DNA of 48,627 nt. Source: an uncultured Clostridia bacterium (GTDB lineage: Bacteria > Bacillota > Clostridia > TANB77 > CAG-508). Shown here in pieces: positions 17,376-26,483 of the stretch. A program made the translations under genes and the position numbers. Under the pieces are notes generated by a model. The model did no database searches, was not told the DNA's origin, and saw only the letters and a program-made list of their open reading frames with translations. The stretch is taken from NCBI GenBank assembly GCA_944393325.1, contig CALXZU010000007.1:1-48627 (forward strand), read 5' to 3'. Position 1 is the first letter of the stretch. Each line of letters opens with the position of its first letter.

Positions 17376-18419
17376 ATGGAAAAACCAAAAATAGCTTTAG
17401 TTGTGGATACCTATAATTGGGCTTTTTATAATAGAGCTATAATTTTAAAGGAAAAACTATCAAAATATTATAATATAAAAATAATACCAGCAGCTACCGC
17501 TCTTGAAAATAATATGTTGCAACTAATATTAATGGTAAAAGATTATGATTTAGTACATTTTTTTTGGAGGAGAATACTGTTTAATTTAACAGATGAAGAT
17601 TATTATTTTAAGAAAAATAATATTAATGTTGAAGAGTTTTTAAAAGAAAATTTTACAAAAGTTGCTAAAACAACCTGTATACCAGATCAAATTCTGTTGG
17701 AAAAAGAAAATTATGAGAAAAATAAAAAAGCCATAAACATGATGGATGATTATTATGTAATATCAGACAAATTATATGATATATATAGCAATTTAGAAGG
17801 GTATAAAAAAACATATGGAATTATAATAAATGGTGTAAATACAGAACTTTATAAACCTAAAAATTTAGAAAGATTTAAAAATAGAAAAAAAGGAAAAATT
17901 ATTTTAGGTTGGAGTGGAAACAGTAAGTGGGGAAGTGACATTTTAGAAGATAGTAAAGGAGTACACACAATACTATTACCAACAGTAGAAAAATTGAAAC
18001 AAGAAGGTTATGATATAGAATTAAAAATGGCAGATAAAGTAAATGGAATTATTCCAGTAGAAAAAATGCCTGATTTTTATAATAGTTTAGATATATATGT
18101 ATGTACTGCAAAAACTGAAGGAGGACCTAATCCAATAATAGAATCAATGGCATGTGGAGTTCCAATAATATCAACTGATGTAGGGTTTGTTAAATATATA
18201 ACAGGTGAAAAACAACATAAATTTATATTAGAAGAAAGAAGTATTGAATGTTTTGAAAATAAAATAAAGCAATTATATAATAATCCTGAATTATTAGAAG
18301 AATTATCTAAAGAAAATATAGTACAAGCAAATAAATTTGACCATAATAATATGGCAAACGAATTTAAGAAATTTTTTGATTATGTTTTAGAAAAAAAGAG
18401 GAATGAAAATGGAAAGTAA
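17376..18419 (+). CDS. Glycosyltransferase family 4-like
   Basis: 347 residues, GT-B fold, cytoplasmic. Start of C-terminal domain: ILGWSGNSKWGSD; donor-site motif KTEGGPNPIIESMACGVPII with the E-x7-E glutamates; then STDVGFVKYI. N-terminal half begins KIALVVDTYNWAFYNRA, and VHFFWRR. The same architecture occurs in 19970-21151 (VHVLWRG, GWVGNSKF, EEGTPNPVLESMASGVP), so the two are paralogues. RBS AAGGGGAATGG before ATG 17376. The 3' end overlaps the next small gene by 11 bp. Confidence 0.85.
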   Translation: MEKPKIALVVDTYNWAFYNRAIILKEKLSKYYNIKIIPAATALENNMLQLILMVKDYDLVHFFWRRILFNLTDEDYYFKKNNINVEEFLKENFTKVAKTTCIPDQILLEKENYEKNKKAINMMDDYYVISDKLYDIYSNLEGYKKTYGIIINGVNTELYKPKNLERFKNRKKGKIILGWSGNSKWGSDILEDSKGVHTILLPTVEKLKQEGYDIELKMADKVNGIIPVEKMPDFYNSLDIYVCTAKTEGGPNPIIESMACGVPIISTDVGFVKYITGEKQHKFILEERSIECFENKIKQLYNNPELLEELSKENIVQANKFDHNNMANEFKKFFDYVLEKKRNENGK

Positions 18420-18645
18420 AGAACAAAAAATTGATTGTTTAGAAATTGCAAAAGAAGGTATAGAACTTGAATATCAGTATATTAAAGGATTAAAAGAAAG
18501 AGAGATAGAAAAGTTAGAGAAAGAATTAAATGAAAAGGAAAAAGAAAAAGAACATTTGAGACAAATAATAAAAGAATTAGAAATTAAATTGGAAAAAATA
18601 GAATATTCAAGATGGTGGAAATTAAGAAAAATATTTAAAAAATAG
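18409..18645 (+). CDS. Tiny coiled-coil protein 1 of the glycan cluster
   Basis: 78 residues: a long Glu/Lys/Leu heptad helix (residues about 25-62) ending in a basic aromatic tail YSRWWKLRKIFKK. ATG 18409 lies 7 nt after AGAGG; ATG 18403 is too close to it. Overlaps the preceding glycosyltransferase. The tail resembles the last residues of many cell-wall glycosyltransferases, suggesting membrane-surface binding. Function unknown; probably a scaffold or oligomerisation partner. Two similar genes follow at 19709 and 21152. Confidence 0.7.
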   Translation: MESKEQKIDCLEIAKEGIELEYQYIKGLKEREIEKLEKELNEKEKEKEHLRQIIKELEIKLEKIEYSRWWKLRKIFKK

Positions 18646-18656
18646 GGGTTTGTTAT

Positions 18657-19709
18657 ATGGATGAAAAAATAAAAATAGCAATACATTATACTAATAATAT
18701 GCCTGATTTTTCTTGGGGATATAAATGGAAAGAGGAGTTATTAAAAAGGGGAGTAGATGTTAAAGAAGTTAATTTTTTTGATAGTAATATCATGGAACAA
18801 ATAAAAGATTGTGATGGGGTAATGTGGCATTGGTTTCATTCTCCAGAATATAAATTTGTAGCACTTAAAACTCTTCCTAATATAGAATTAAATTTAAATA
18901 TACCAGTATTTCCAGATTTAAATAGTTGTTGGCACTATGATGAAAAAGTAGCTCAACATTATTTGTTAAATTCAATTAATGCACCAAGAATACCATCATG
19001 GGTATTTTACAATTATGATGAGGCGATAAATTTTATTGAAAATGCCACATATCCATTAGTATTTAAACTATCACTAGGTGCAGGTTCAGCAAATGTTTTA
19101 AAAATAGATAATAAAATTGAAGCAAAAAAAATGGTGGACAAAATGTTTAAAACAGGAATATATCCATATACTTTAAATGATTATAAATCAAATAAAAATG
19201 TGAAACAAAAAATAACGGAAATGATTAGATATATTAAAAATGACGAGTATCCAGAACCACCAACTTGGCATTATATGTTACAAAAAGATTATGTATATTT
19301 TCAAAAATTTATACCTAATAATGACCATGATATAAGAGTAACAATAATAGGAAATAGAGCTTTTGCTTTTATTAGATATAATAGAGACAATGATTTTAGA
19401 GCATCAGGAAGTGGAAAAATAGATTATGATAAAAACAAAATACCAATAGAAGCTATAAAAGTAGCATTTGAGGTATCAAAAAAATGCAAATTTCAAAGTA
19501 TGGCATATGATTTTATGTTAGATGAAAATAATAATGTTCTAATAAATGAAATAACATATTGCTATAGTGGGGAGGCAGTTGGAAAATGTAGTGGATATTG
19601 GGATAATAATTTAAATTGGCATGAAAAACAAATGAGACCTGAAGAAGCTCAAATAGAAGACTTTTTAGAAAAAATAAAGGAATGTAGAAAAGGAAGGAGT
19701 ATGTTTTAA
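18657..19709 (+). CDS. ATP-grasp enzyme (RimK-like), glycan-associated
   Basis: 350 residues. Seen: YPLVFKLSLGAGSANV (ATP-binding lysine and loop, about residue 140), DIRVTIIGNRAFAFIRYNR (central domain), and AYDFMLDENNNVLINEITYC with the metal-binding Glu/Asn pair. Such enzymes ligate a carboxylate to an amine through an acyl phosphate; in glycan clusters they attach amino acids or similar groups. N-terminal 110 residues (IAIHYTNNMPDFSWGYKW...) form the pre-ATP-grasp domain. Its stop overlaps the next start as TAATG, so translation is coupled. Substrates are not deducible. Confidence 0.8.
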   Translation: MDEKIKIAIHYTNNMPDFSWGYKWKEELLKRGVDVKEVNFFDSNIMEQIKDCDGVMWHWFHSPEYKFVALKTLPNIELNLNIPVFPDLNSCWHYDEKVAQHYLLNSINAPRIPSWVFYNYDEAINFIENATYPLVFKLSLGAGSANVLKIDNKIEAKKMVDKMFKTGIYPYTLNDYKSNKNVKQKITEMIRYIKNDEYPEPPTWHYMLQKDYVYFQKFIPNNDHDIRVTIIGNRAFAFIRYNRDNDFRASGSGKIDYDKNKIPIEAIKVAFEVSKKCKFQSMAYDFMLDENNNVLINEITYCYSGEAVGKCSGYWDNNLNWHEKQMRPEEAQIEDFLEKIKECRKGRSMF

Positions 19710-19948
19710 TGGAAAATATAGAAGAAAATAATTTAGAAAAAAGAGTAAGAGAACTTGAATTAAATAATTATATATTAGAAGAAGAAAATTCATTATTAAG
19801 AGAAAATGTACAATGTTTATTAGGTGATTTAAAACATTTAGGAGATATAAAAGAAGAAGAAAAAAAATTACAAGAAGAAAAAATAGAAATAGAAAAAATG
19901 AAATCAGGAAAAATATATAAAATATTAAGTATGATAAAGAAATTATAG
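19709..19948 (+). CDS. Tiny coiled-coil protein 2 of the glycan cluster
   Basis: 79 residues. Leucine/Asn heptads (LEKRVRELELNNYILEEENS) through most of the length, then a short basic tail SGKIYKILSMIKKL. Start is ATG 19709, overlapping the stop of the ATP-grasp gene by one base (TAATG). No recognisable family. Same plan as the products of 18409 and 21152: acidic N-terminus, heptads, basic amphipathic end. Lies between the ATP-grasp enzyme and a GT4 enzyme. Confidence 0.7.
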   Translation: MENIEENNLEKRVRELELNNYILEEENSLLRENVQCLLGDLKHLGDIKEEEKKLQEEKIEIEKMKSGKIYKILSMIKKL

Positions 19949-19969
19949 AACAAGAAAGGGTTGTACATA

Positions 19970-21151
19970 ATGGAAAATAAAGAAGTGGAAAAAGTAAGAT
20001 TAGAAGATAAAATATTTGAATATAATGCTTTATTAGGAGAAAGAATAGGTTGGCTTGAAAAATCACTTGATTTAATCAGAGTAAAAAGGAAAGAAGAGGA
20101 AAGTTCAAAAAAGAAAAAGATTTTAATTGTATATGATGTTGATGGTTGGGCATTTCATAATATTTCAAAGGAAATTAAGAAAAATCTTTCTAAATTCTAT
20201 GATATAGATATTATTCCAAAATCAGTATTTAATCATAATGTAATTAGATTAATGTTTTTAGCTAAAAAATATGATTTAGTACATGTTTTATGGAGAGGAA
20301 TGTTTTCAGAAATAGATGGAGAATTTTCTAAAGAATATATAAAAAGTTTGGGACTTACTAAAGAAGAATTTTTAAAAAAATTTGTGGAAAAAGCTAATAT
20401 AACAACAAGCATATATGACCATAGTTTCTTAAATAAAGAGGCTTTTTGGATCACAGAGGCTTTCTTAAAATATACTAAAGGATATACAGTAAGTTCAAAA
20501 AAACTAAAAGATATATATGATAATTTAGAAATAGATAAAAAACCCACAATGGAAATTACAGATGGTGTAGATTTAAGTAAGTTTATTCCACAAAATTTAG
20601 AAAGATTTTTTAGTAGTAATATACAAAATAGAATTATTAATATTGGTTGGGTAGGAAATAGTAAATTTGAGGATTCTGAAAATGACGATGATTTAAAAGG
20701 AGTAAGAAAAATCATTATTCCAGTAATAGAAGAATTAAAAAATGAAGGATATAAGGTAGAAAGAAAATTTGCTGATAGAAATGAAGGATATATTCCACAT
20801 AACAAAATGCCAGATTATTATAATAGTATTGATTTATATGTTTGTGCATCAAAAGAAGAAGGAACACCAAATCCAGTATTAGAATCAATGGCATCTGGAG
20901 TGCCAGTTATATCAACAAATGTTGGTATTGTTTCTGAAGCATTTGGAGAAAAACAAAAAGATTATATTATAGAAAGAACAAAAGAAGATTTAAAAGAAAA
21001 AATAATTGATTTATTAAATAATAAAGAAAAATTTGAAATTTTATCTAAAGAGAATTTAGACCAGATAAAAAATTGGTCTTGGGAAAAAAAGTGTGAACAA
21101 TTTAAAGAGTTTTTTGATAAAAGTATAAAAAAATTTGAGGAGGAAAAATAA
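19970..21151 (+). CDS. Glycosyltransferase family 4-like with N-terminal coiled segment
   Basis: 393 residues from ATG 19970; the in-frame TTG at 19961 falls in the ribosome site (GAAAGGG) and is rejected. Residues 1-45 are a Glu/Lys-rich helix, not part of the catalytic fold. GT-B features: LIVYDVDGWAFHNISKEI, INIGWVGNSKFEDS, KEEGTPNPVLESMASGVPVI with the E-x7-E donor glutamates, and TNVGIVSEAFG. Paralogue of 17376-18419. The stop TAA is followed immediately by the next ATG. Confidence 0.85.
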   Translation: MENKEVEKVRLEDKIFEYNALLGERIGWLEKSLDLIRVKRKEEESSKKKKILIVYDVDGWAFHNISKEIKKNLSKFYDIDIIPKSVFNHNVIRLMFLAKKYDLVHVLWRGMFSEIDGEFSKEYIKSLGLTKEEFLKKFVEKANITTSIYDHSFLNKEAFWITEAFLKYTKGYTVSSKKLKDIYDNLEIDKKPTMEITDGVDLSKFIPQNLERFFSSNIQNRIINIGWVGNSKFEDSENDDDLKGVRKIIIPVIEELKNEGYKVERKFADRNEGYIPHNKMPDYYNSIDLYVCASKEEGTPNPVLESMASGVPVISTNVGIVSEAFGEKQKDYIIERTKEDLKEKIIDLLNNKEKFEILSKENLDQIKNWSWEKKCEQFKEFFDKSIKKFEEEK

Positions 21152-21379
21152 ATGGAAGGTGAAAATGTTGATTTATTAAAAAGAGATTTATATAGATATA
21201 GAACACTTTATGAAATTGGATTAGAAGAAAATAAATTATTGAAAGAACAAATACAAAGAGTAAATCAAGATTTAGAAGCAAAAGTACAAGAATTAAATAA
21301 TAAAAATCAAGAAGAACCTAAAAGATCTATTTTGTATAGAGGTTTAAGAAAAATATATAGAACAATAGTAAAGAGGTAA
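21152..21379 (+). CDS. Tiny coiled-coil protein 3 of the glycan cluster
   Basis: 75 residues. Heptad region about 15-50 (LKEQIQRVNQDLEAKVQELN) and a strongly basic tail RGLRKIYRTIVKR. ATG 21152 abuts the stop of the GT4 gene; RBS GAGGAGGAAAA. No known family. Third of a set that separates glycosyltransferase genes in this cluster. Confidence 0.7.
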   Translation: MEGENVDLLKRDLYRYRTLYEIGLEENKLLKEQIQRVNQDLEAKVQELNNKNQEEPKRSILYRGLRKIYRTIVKR

Positions 21380-21382
21380 GTT

Positions 21383-22793
21383 ATGAGTGATATAGTAATT
21401 AAGAGTGATTTAGATATTATAGGAGGAATAGAACCAATAGTATATGGAACAAATCCATATCATAGATTGCTTTCAGATGAAAATATTGGGAAAAATGGTG
21501 AAAATCTTACAATTGTTGTATTATCATGTGAAAGAGCGGATGCTACAATAAAAATGATGAATTCTATAAAAGAAAAAATACCTAATTTTAAAGGAAAATA
21601 TTTAATTGCTGACAATGGTTCTAGTAAAGAGACAATTGATAAATTAAAATCAGAATTTAATAAGATGCCATATGAGTGTAAAATAATAGAATTTGGCGAA
21701 AATTTAGGAGTAGCTAAAGGAAGAAACAGAGCAGTAGAATATGTGGATACAGAATGGTTTATGTCTTTAGATAATGATATATTATTTGCTTCCAATATTT
21801 TACCAGAAATAGAGGGCACGATTTCACAATTTGGTTGTAATTTTGTTAATCTACCTTTATTAAATGATAAAGGAGATGAAGTTTTTGCAGCAGGTGGAAA
21901 TATATTTATAGAACAATTAGATAACGGAATACATATTGGGCATGGAAGTTTATTTGCTCCTTGTAAATGTAGAACAAATCAAGAAATACCGAGATCATTA
22001 TCCACTTTTATATTTGGTCGGTGCTTCTGTATTAAGAAAGAGTACTTTTATAGAATGTGGAAAATTTGATGAAGGAATGTTTGTTGGTTTTGAAGATAAT
22101 GATTTTTCTATAACTGCATTTAAAAAAGGATATAAAGTAGCTACAATTGGAGTTTTAGGACTTATACATGACCATAAAAAGCCAGAAAATCAAAATGATT
22201 TAGAATATGAAAAACAAAGATTTTCAAATGTAAGATTATTAAAATCAGCAAGATATTTTGAAAAGAAACACAATTTTAAGATATGGAATGAAGTGACAGA
22301 AAATTGGCTTAAAGAAAAAGAAAAAGAATTAGGTATAACATCAAATGAGGAAATAAAAGAAAATGAAATTGTAAAAAAGAAACTAGCTGTTGTAATTAAA
22401 AATTTAAATAATAAAACACAAGAAGTGGTTAATAATTTTTATAATAATATAAAAGATATCTGTGATATGAAAATTATTCCATTTGAAGATATAGAGAGTA
22501 ATATTGTAAATCTAATTTTTGCAATTCAAAATGTTGATAAAGTCTACATTATGGATAAAGATATTTTAGATAATTTAGATGAAAAACAACTGGATGAGTA
22601 TTTAGAAAAATATTATTTAAACAAAGATGAATTTTTAAATAGATATGTAAATAATTTAGAAATTATAGTAAAGAAAAAAGAAGCAAAAGAAGATAAAGAA
22701 AGTAAAGAAAATAATAATAAAAATTTTTTTAATGTAAAATTGGAAAATATTAAAAATGATGATGATATAAGAAAAATAATAGAAAAATATTAA
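21383..22793 (+). CDS. Glycosyltransferase family 2 with C-terminal extension (CGG +1 shift)
   Basis: 469 residues in the restored frame. GT-A features in frame 0: TIVVLSCERADATIKMMNSI, FGENLGVAKGRNRAVEYV, and MSLDNDILF as the DxD-type metal motif. Frame 0 meets CGG at 22019-22021; the +1 frame continues FGGASVLRKSTFIECGKFD then GFEDNDFSITAFKKGYKVA, the acceptor half expected of GT2 rhamnosyl/galactofuranosyl-type enzymes, to the stop at 22791. The residue given by CGGT is the second Gly of the GGA-x-x-x-R motif. C-terminal 170 residues are Lys/Asn-rich and unrecognised. GAGGT site before ATG 21383. Confidence 0.85.
22019..22022 (+). other. CGG +1 frameshift site 5 (GT2)
   Basis: Frame 0 is TTT GGT CGG TGC TTC TGT. 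The restored frame is GGT (C) GGT GCT TCT GTA. It joins the nucleotide-sugar half to the acceptor half of a GT2 enzyme. Frame 0 continues 15 more codons before stopping. Confidence 0.85.
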
Positions 22794-22849
22794 AAAAATA
22801 AAGATAAAATTAATGTCTAAATTAATTAAGATTTTGGAATAAAATGTAA

Positions 22850-22878
22850 TTGATTTTTAATTTTACAAATGATATACT
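22850..22878 (+). promoter_or_regulatory. Promoter of the amidase gene
   Basis: TTGATT at 22850-22855, 17-nt spacer, TATACT at 22873-22878. It shows that translation starts at ATG 22901 (after AAAAGGAGG), not at the TTG that forms the -35. Confidence 0.75.
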
Positions 22879-22900
22879 TTTTTTAAAAGGAGGAAAAATA

Positions 22901-25900
22901 ATGAGTAGAAAACGAATTTTTTTAGTAATCTTATTAGGAATATTTTTGTTATTTCCTAGTTTTGTACAGGCTTCAGATGAAGTTATTGTAGCATTAGACC
23001 CCGGACACGGTGGTAATGATGTTGGAGCAGTTGGAGGAAATTTAAGAGAAAGTGATTTAACTTGGAAACTTGCATCAAGAGTAAAAGAAATTTTAGATGC
23101 AGAGCCAGGGATAACAGGAGTACTTACAAAATCACAATATGAGACAGTAGATGGAAGAGAAGAAAGGGCGAGAAGAGCATTAGCAAATGATGCTGACTTA
23201 TTAGTGAGTTTTCATATAAATTCAAATGCTTCATCAAATAGTTTATCAGGAGCAGAGGTATATGTGACAAGGTATACAGCAGAGGACAGATTTTATAAAA
23301 ATTCTAACATATTAGGTTTGGACATATTAAAAAATTTAAAAAATATAGGTGTGCAATCTCATTCGCCAAAGCCAATAGTTAGAGTAGGTGCTGATTGGGA
23401 TAAATACCAAGATGGATCTGTTGCTGATTACTATGGAATTATTAGCTGGCCAGTACATTTAGGTATACCAGGAGTTTTGATTGAACATGCTTTTATAAAT
23501 AATCCCTATGATAGGGCAAATTATTTAAATGATACTATGATAAATAAAATGGCAGAAGCAGATGCCAAGGCTATTATAGATAATAAAGATTTATTTAGAT
23601 TTGACAAAAGTATTAATTCAGTTGGTGCAACTATAAATAAATTAGAAATGGTAACATCATCAAATAATGTAAAATGTATTTCAGGAGAATTATATGTAAA
23701 CAATTGGATTAATAATGTAGCAATGACACCAGAAAATTTACCTAAAGTTAGACTAGTATCAACAGATGGTGCAAAATCTTATGATATGTGGGTAGCAAAA
23801 AGAGATGGTAATTTATACTATTTTGATGGTTCACTAGAAACAATTGATAAATCATATGAGTACATATTACAAGTAGAAACAGATGAAAGAAATTTAATTC
23901 CAGTATGGTATACAACAAATGTAACAATAAATAATATGGAAATAGGAAAAGTTGGACAAGATACTGTTAAAATTGTAGATAATAAACTTATATTTGAATG
24001 TCCTCCATATGAAGGAGATATTGAAGCTAAAATAGAAAATATACAAGCTAAAAATACTGATGATAATAAATTAAATATTTCTGGAAATATGGATATTACA
24101 GAAATAGTTAATGGAAATATAGAAAATCCAAGTAGAATGCCTAAATTAAGGTTAGAAGATGAGTTGGAAAATACTGTTGGAGAGTTTAAAGTAAGTAAAG
24201 TTTCTGAAAGTAAATATAGTTTTTCTTTAGATATAGAAAATAGTAAAGAAACTAGCGAATATGTAATTAAAGTTGAATCAGGAAATAGTTCAAATACATC
24301 ACAAGATAGAATAGATACAGCAAAATATGATAAAAATGAAACTTTATTAAAAGCATTTAGAACCGAAGTAAGAATTAATGATAGTAAAATTATTGTTGGA
24401 CCTATAAATTATGTAGGAGACATAGGAACAGGCTTAGAAAACTTTGAGATGGCAAAAAATGATAAAGGCGAAACATATATTTATGGAGATGTAATAATAA
24501 ATGAATGGATAGATGGAAAAGCCTTAATACCAGATGTATTACCAACAATAAAGGTAAAAACAGAAGCAGGAGAAGAAGTATTTGAAGCATGGGTAAATAA
24601 TATAGGAGGAAATAAATATCATTTTGATACATATATAGAAGGAATAGACACAAGCAAAGAATATGTAATAGAAGCAAGTTTAGAAAACACATATAATATA
24701 TCAAAATATAAGTCAGCAAATATATTATCAGGACAAAATAAAACTTTAGGAACATTTAAAGATTATGATGTTGTACTAAATGATGGTAAGATGATTTTTG
24801 GTATTGATACATATAAGGGAGACTTAGGAACAGAGGTAATAGCATTATACTTAAATAAGAATGCAAAAGGAGAACATTATATAAGTGGAAACATATATAT
24901 AACAGAATGGATAAATGGAACTACGTGGAGTGTACCTAAAAAGACACCAATAATAAGAATAAAAACAACAGAAGGAAAAGAAGTAAAAGAAGCATGGGTA
25001 AATAATATAGGAGGAAATGAATACTATTTTGATAGCTATATAGAAGGAATAGACACAAGTAAAGAATATGTAATAGAAGTAGAGTTAGCAAATGTAGGAA
25101 ATATATCAAAGAATAAAAAGGGAAATGCATATTTTGGAAGCGATATGAATTTAGGAGAGTATAGCGGAAAAGAAATGAAAGTAGAAAGTGGAAAAATAGT
25201 ATTTAGAACAAATGAGTATAGTGCGGACTTGGGACAAAGTTTAGATTGGATAGAATTACAAGAAAATGCAAATGGAGAAAAATACATAAATGGAAATATC
25301 TATATAACAGAATGGGTAAATGGAACAACATGGAGTGAGCCAAAAGAATTACCAAAAATAGTAATAAAGACAGAAGAAGGAGAAGAGGTAAAAGAATGTT
25401 GGGTAAGTAAAGTAGAAGGAAATAAATATTATTTTGATAGTTATATAGAAGGAATAGATGTAAATAAAGAATATGAGATAGAAGTAGAATTACAAGGAAA
25501 TAATGTATCAAAGTATAAGAGTGGAAAAGTAGACTTTGGAAAAGAAAAGCTATTGGGAGAATATAAAGAAACAAGAGTAAAAGTAGAAGGAACAAAAATA
25601 AGATTTGAAAGTGAAAAATATAGTGCAGATTTAGGGCAAACAATAGACTGGATAGAGCTAAATGAAAATGGAAATAAAGAAAAATACATAAACGGAAATA
25701 TCTATATAACAGAATGGATAAATGGAACAACATGGAGTGAGCCAAAAGAATTACCAAAAATAGTAATAAAGACAGAAGAAGGAGAATTAGTAAAAGAGTG
25801 CTATGTAAGTAAGTTAGAAGGAAATAAATACTATTTTGATAGTTATATAGAGGGGATAGACACAAGTAAGAGATATGTATTAGAGGTAGAATTAACAAAT

Positions 25901-26317
25901 AGTAATAATACATCAAAGAATAAAGTAGGAAAAGTAGACTTAGGAGAAGAAAAGGTATTAGGAGAATATAAAGATTACACATTAAAAGTAGAAGGAACAA
26001 CAATGGAATTTGAAGCAAAAGTAAAAGCAGTAGAAAAACAAGAAAATAACAACCAAGTAGTAAATTCTCCAATAAAGGGAGAAGAAAAAATAGTTGTAAA
26101 AGAAAATGAAGAAAGTAAAAAGGAAGAGACAAAATCTATTGAAAATACAACAAACGAAGTAACAGAAAATGAAAAAGAAGAAGAAAAACCAGAAGAAAAC
26201 AAAACAGACAAAGAAGATGAAACAACAGAAAATGAAGTTGAAAATAATACAATGACAAATGTGATTGAACTAAATGAAACAAGACAAAATAAAACAAACA
26301 AAAATATAACAGAATAA
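22901..26317 (+). CDS. Secreted N-acetylmuramoyl-L-alanine amidase with six wall repeats
   Basis: 1,138 residues. Signal peptide MSRKRIFLVILLGIFLLFPS then VQA cleavage. Amidase_3 domain (about 25-235): LDPGHGG, LRESD, VSFHIN and VLIEHAFINN supply the Zn ligands and catalytic Glu; it cuts the lactyl-amide bond between MurNAc and the stem peptide. Then six tandem units of about 135 residues (core: GNIYITEWINGTTW...P-x-I-x-IKTEEGE...YYFDSYIEGID...EYVIEVEL), the last four much more alike than the first two, and an acidic Glu/Lys/Asn/Thr-rich tail. No LPXTG. The repeats presumably bind wall glycan (inference). The last 1.33 kb is apparently identical to the end of 26484-29843. Contains an in-frame CGA (Arg) but no in-frame CGG. 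Confidence 0.92.
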   Translation: MSRKRIFLVILLGIFLLFPSFVQASDEVIVALDPGHGGNDVGAVGGNLRESDLTWKLASRVKEILDAEPGITGVLTKSQYETVDGREERARRALANDADLLVSFHINSNASSNSLSGAEVYVTRYTAEDRFYKNSNILGLDILKNLKNIGVQSHSPKPIVRVGADWDKYQDGSVADYYGIISWPVHLGIPGVLIEHAFINNPYDRANYLNDTMINKMAEADAKAIIDNKDLFRFDKSINSVGATINKLEMVTSSNNVKCISGELYVNNWINNVAMTPENLPKVRLVSTDGAKSYDMWVAKRDGNLYYFDGSLETIDKSYEYILQVETDERNLIPVWYTTNVTINNMEIGKVGQDTVKIVDNKLIFECPPYEGDIEAKIENIQAKNTDDNKLNISGNMDITEIVNGNIENPSRMPKLRLEDELENTVGEFKVSKVSESKYSFSLDIENSKETSEYVIKVESGNSSNTSQDRIDTAKYDKNETLLKAFRTEVRINDSKIIVGPINYVGDIGTGLENFEMAKNDKGETYIYGDVIINEWIDGKALIPDVLPTIKVKTEAGEEVFEAWVNNIGGNKYHFDTYIEGIDTSKEYVIEASLENTYNISKYKSANILSGQNKTLGTFKDYDVVLNDGKMIFGIDTYKGDLGTEVIALYLNKNAKGEHYISGNIYITEWINGTTWSVPKKTPIIRIKTTEGKEVKEAWVNNIGGNEYYFDSYIEGIDTSKEYVIEVELANVGNISKNKKGNAYFGSDMNLGEYSGKEMKVESGKIVFRTNEYSADLGQSLDWIELQENANGEKYINGNIYITEWVNGTTWSEPKELPKIVIKTEEGEEVKECWVSKVEGNKYYFDSYIEGIDVNKEYEIEVELQGNNVSKYKSGKVDFGKEKLLGEYKETRVKVEGTKIRFESEKYSADLGQTIDWIELNENGNKEKYINGNIYITEWINGTTWSEPKELPKIVIKTEEGELVKECYVSKLEGNKYYFDSYIEGIDTSKRYVLEVELTNSNNTSKNKVGKVDLGEEKVLGEYKDYTLKVEGTTMEFEAKVKAVEKQENNNQVVNSPIKGEEKIVVKENEESKKEETKSIENTTNEVTENEKEEEKPEENKTDKEDETTENEVENNTMTNVIELNETRQNKTNKNITE

Positions 26318-26351
26318 AAAAATAGAGAAAGCACATTAATTTGTGCTTTTT
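24985..26351 (+). repeat. 1,367-bp direct repeat, copy 1
   Basis: Matches 28511-29877 base for base as far as I could compare by eye. It covers most of the last three repeat units of the amidase, its tail, stop codon and terminator stem. Identity begins at AAAAGAAGCATGGG in the middle of a repeat unit and ends in the terminator T-run, so the boundaries ignore domain borders. Offset between copies is 3,526 bp. Confidence 0.9.
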
Positions 26352-26352
26352 T
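26328..26352 (+). terminator. Terminator of the amidase gene
   Basis: AAAGCACA (26328-26335), loop TTAATT, TGTGCTTT (26342-26349) and a T-run. The stem is part of the 1,367-bp repeat. Confidence 0.88.
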
Positions 26353-26424
26353 GCTGTTGTATAATACATTTTATAATTATTAATTATGTGGTTCAAATTG
26401 TTAAAAATAGTAATTAAAAAATTG

Positions 26425-26453
26425 TTGAAAAAAGTATTTTAGTATGTTATACT
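26425..26453 (+). promoter_or_regulatory. Promoter of the glucosaminidase gene
   Basis: TTGAAA at 26425-26430, 17-nt spacer, TATACT at 26448-26453, about 31 nt before ATG 26484. The two hydrolase genes are thus separate units with near-equal -10 boxes. Confidence 0.72.
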
Positions 26454-26483
26454 GAGTTGGAAAGCTAGAAAGGAGAACATAAG

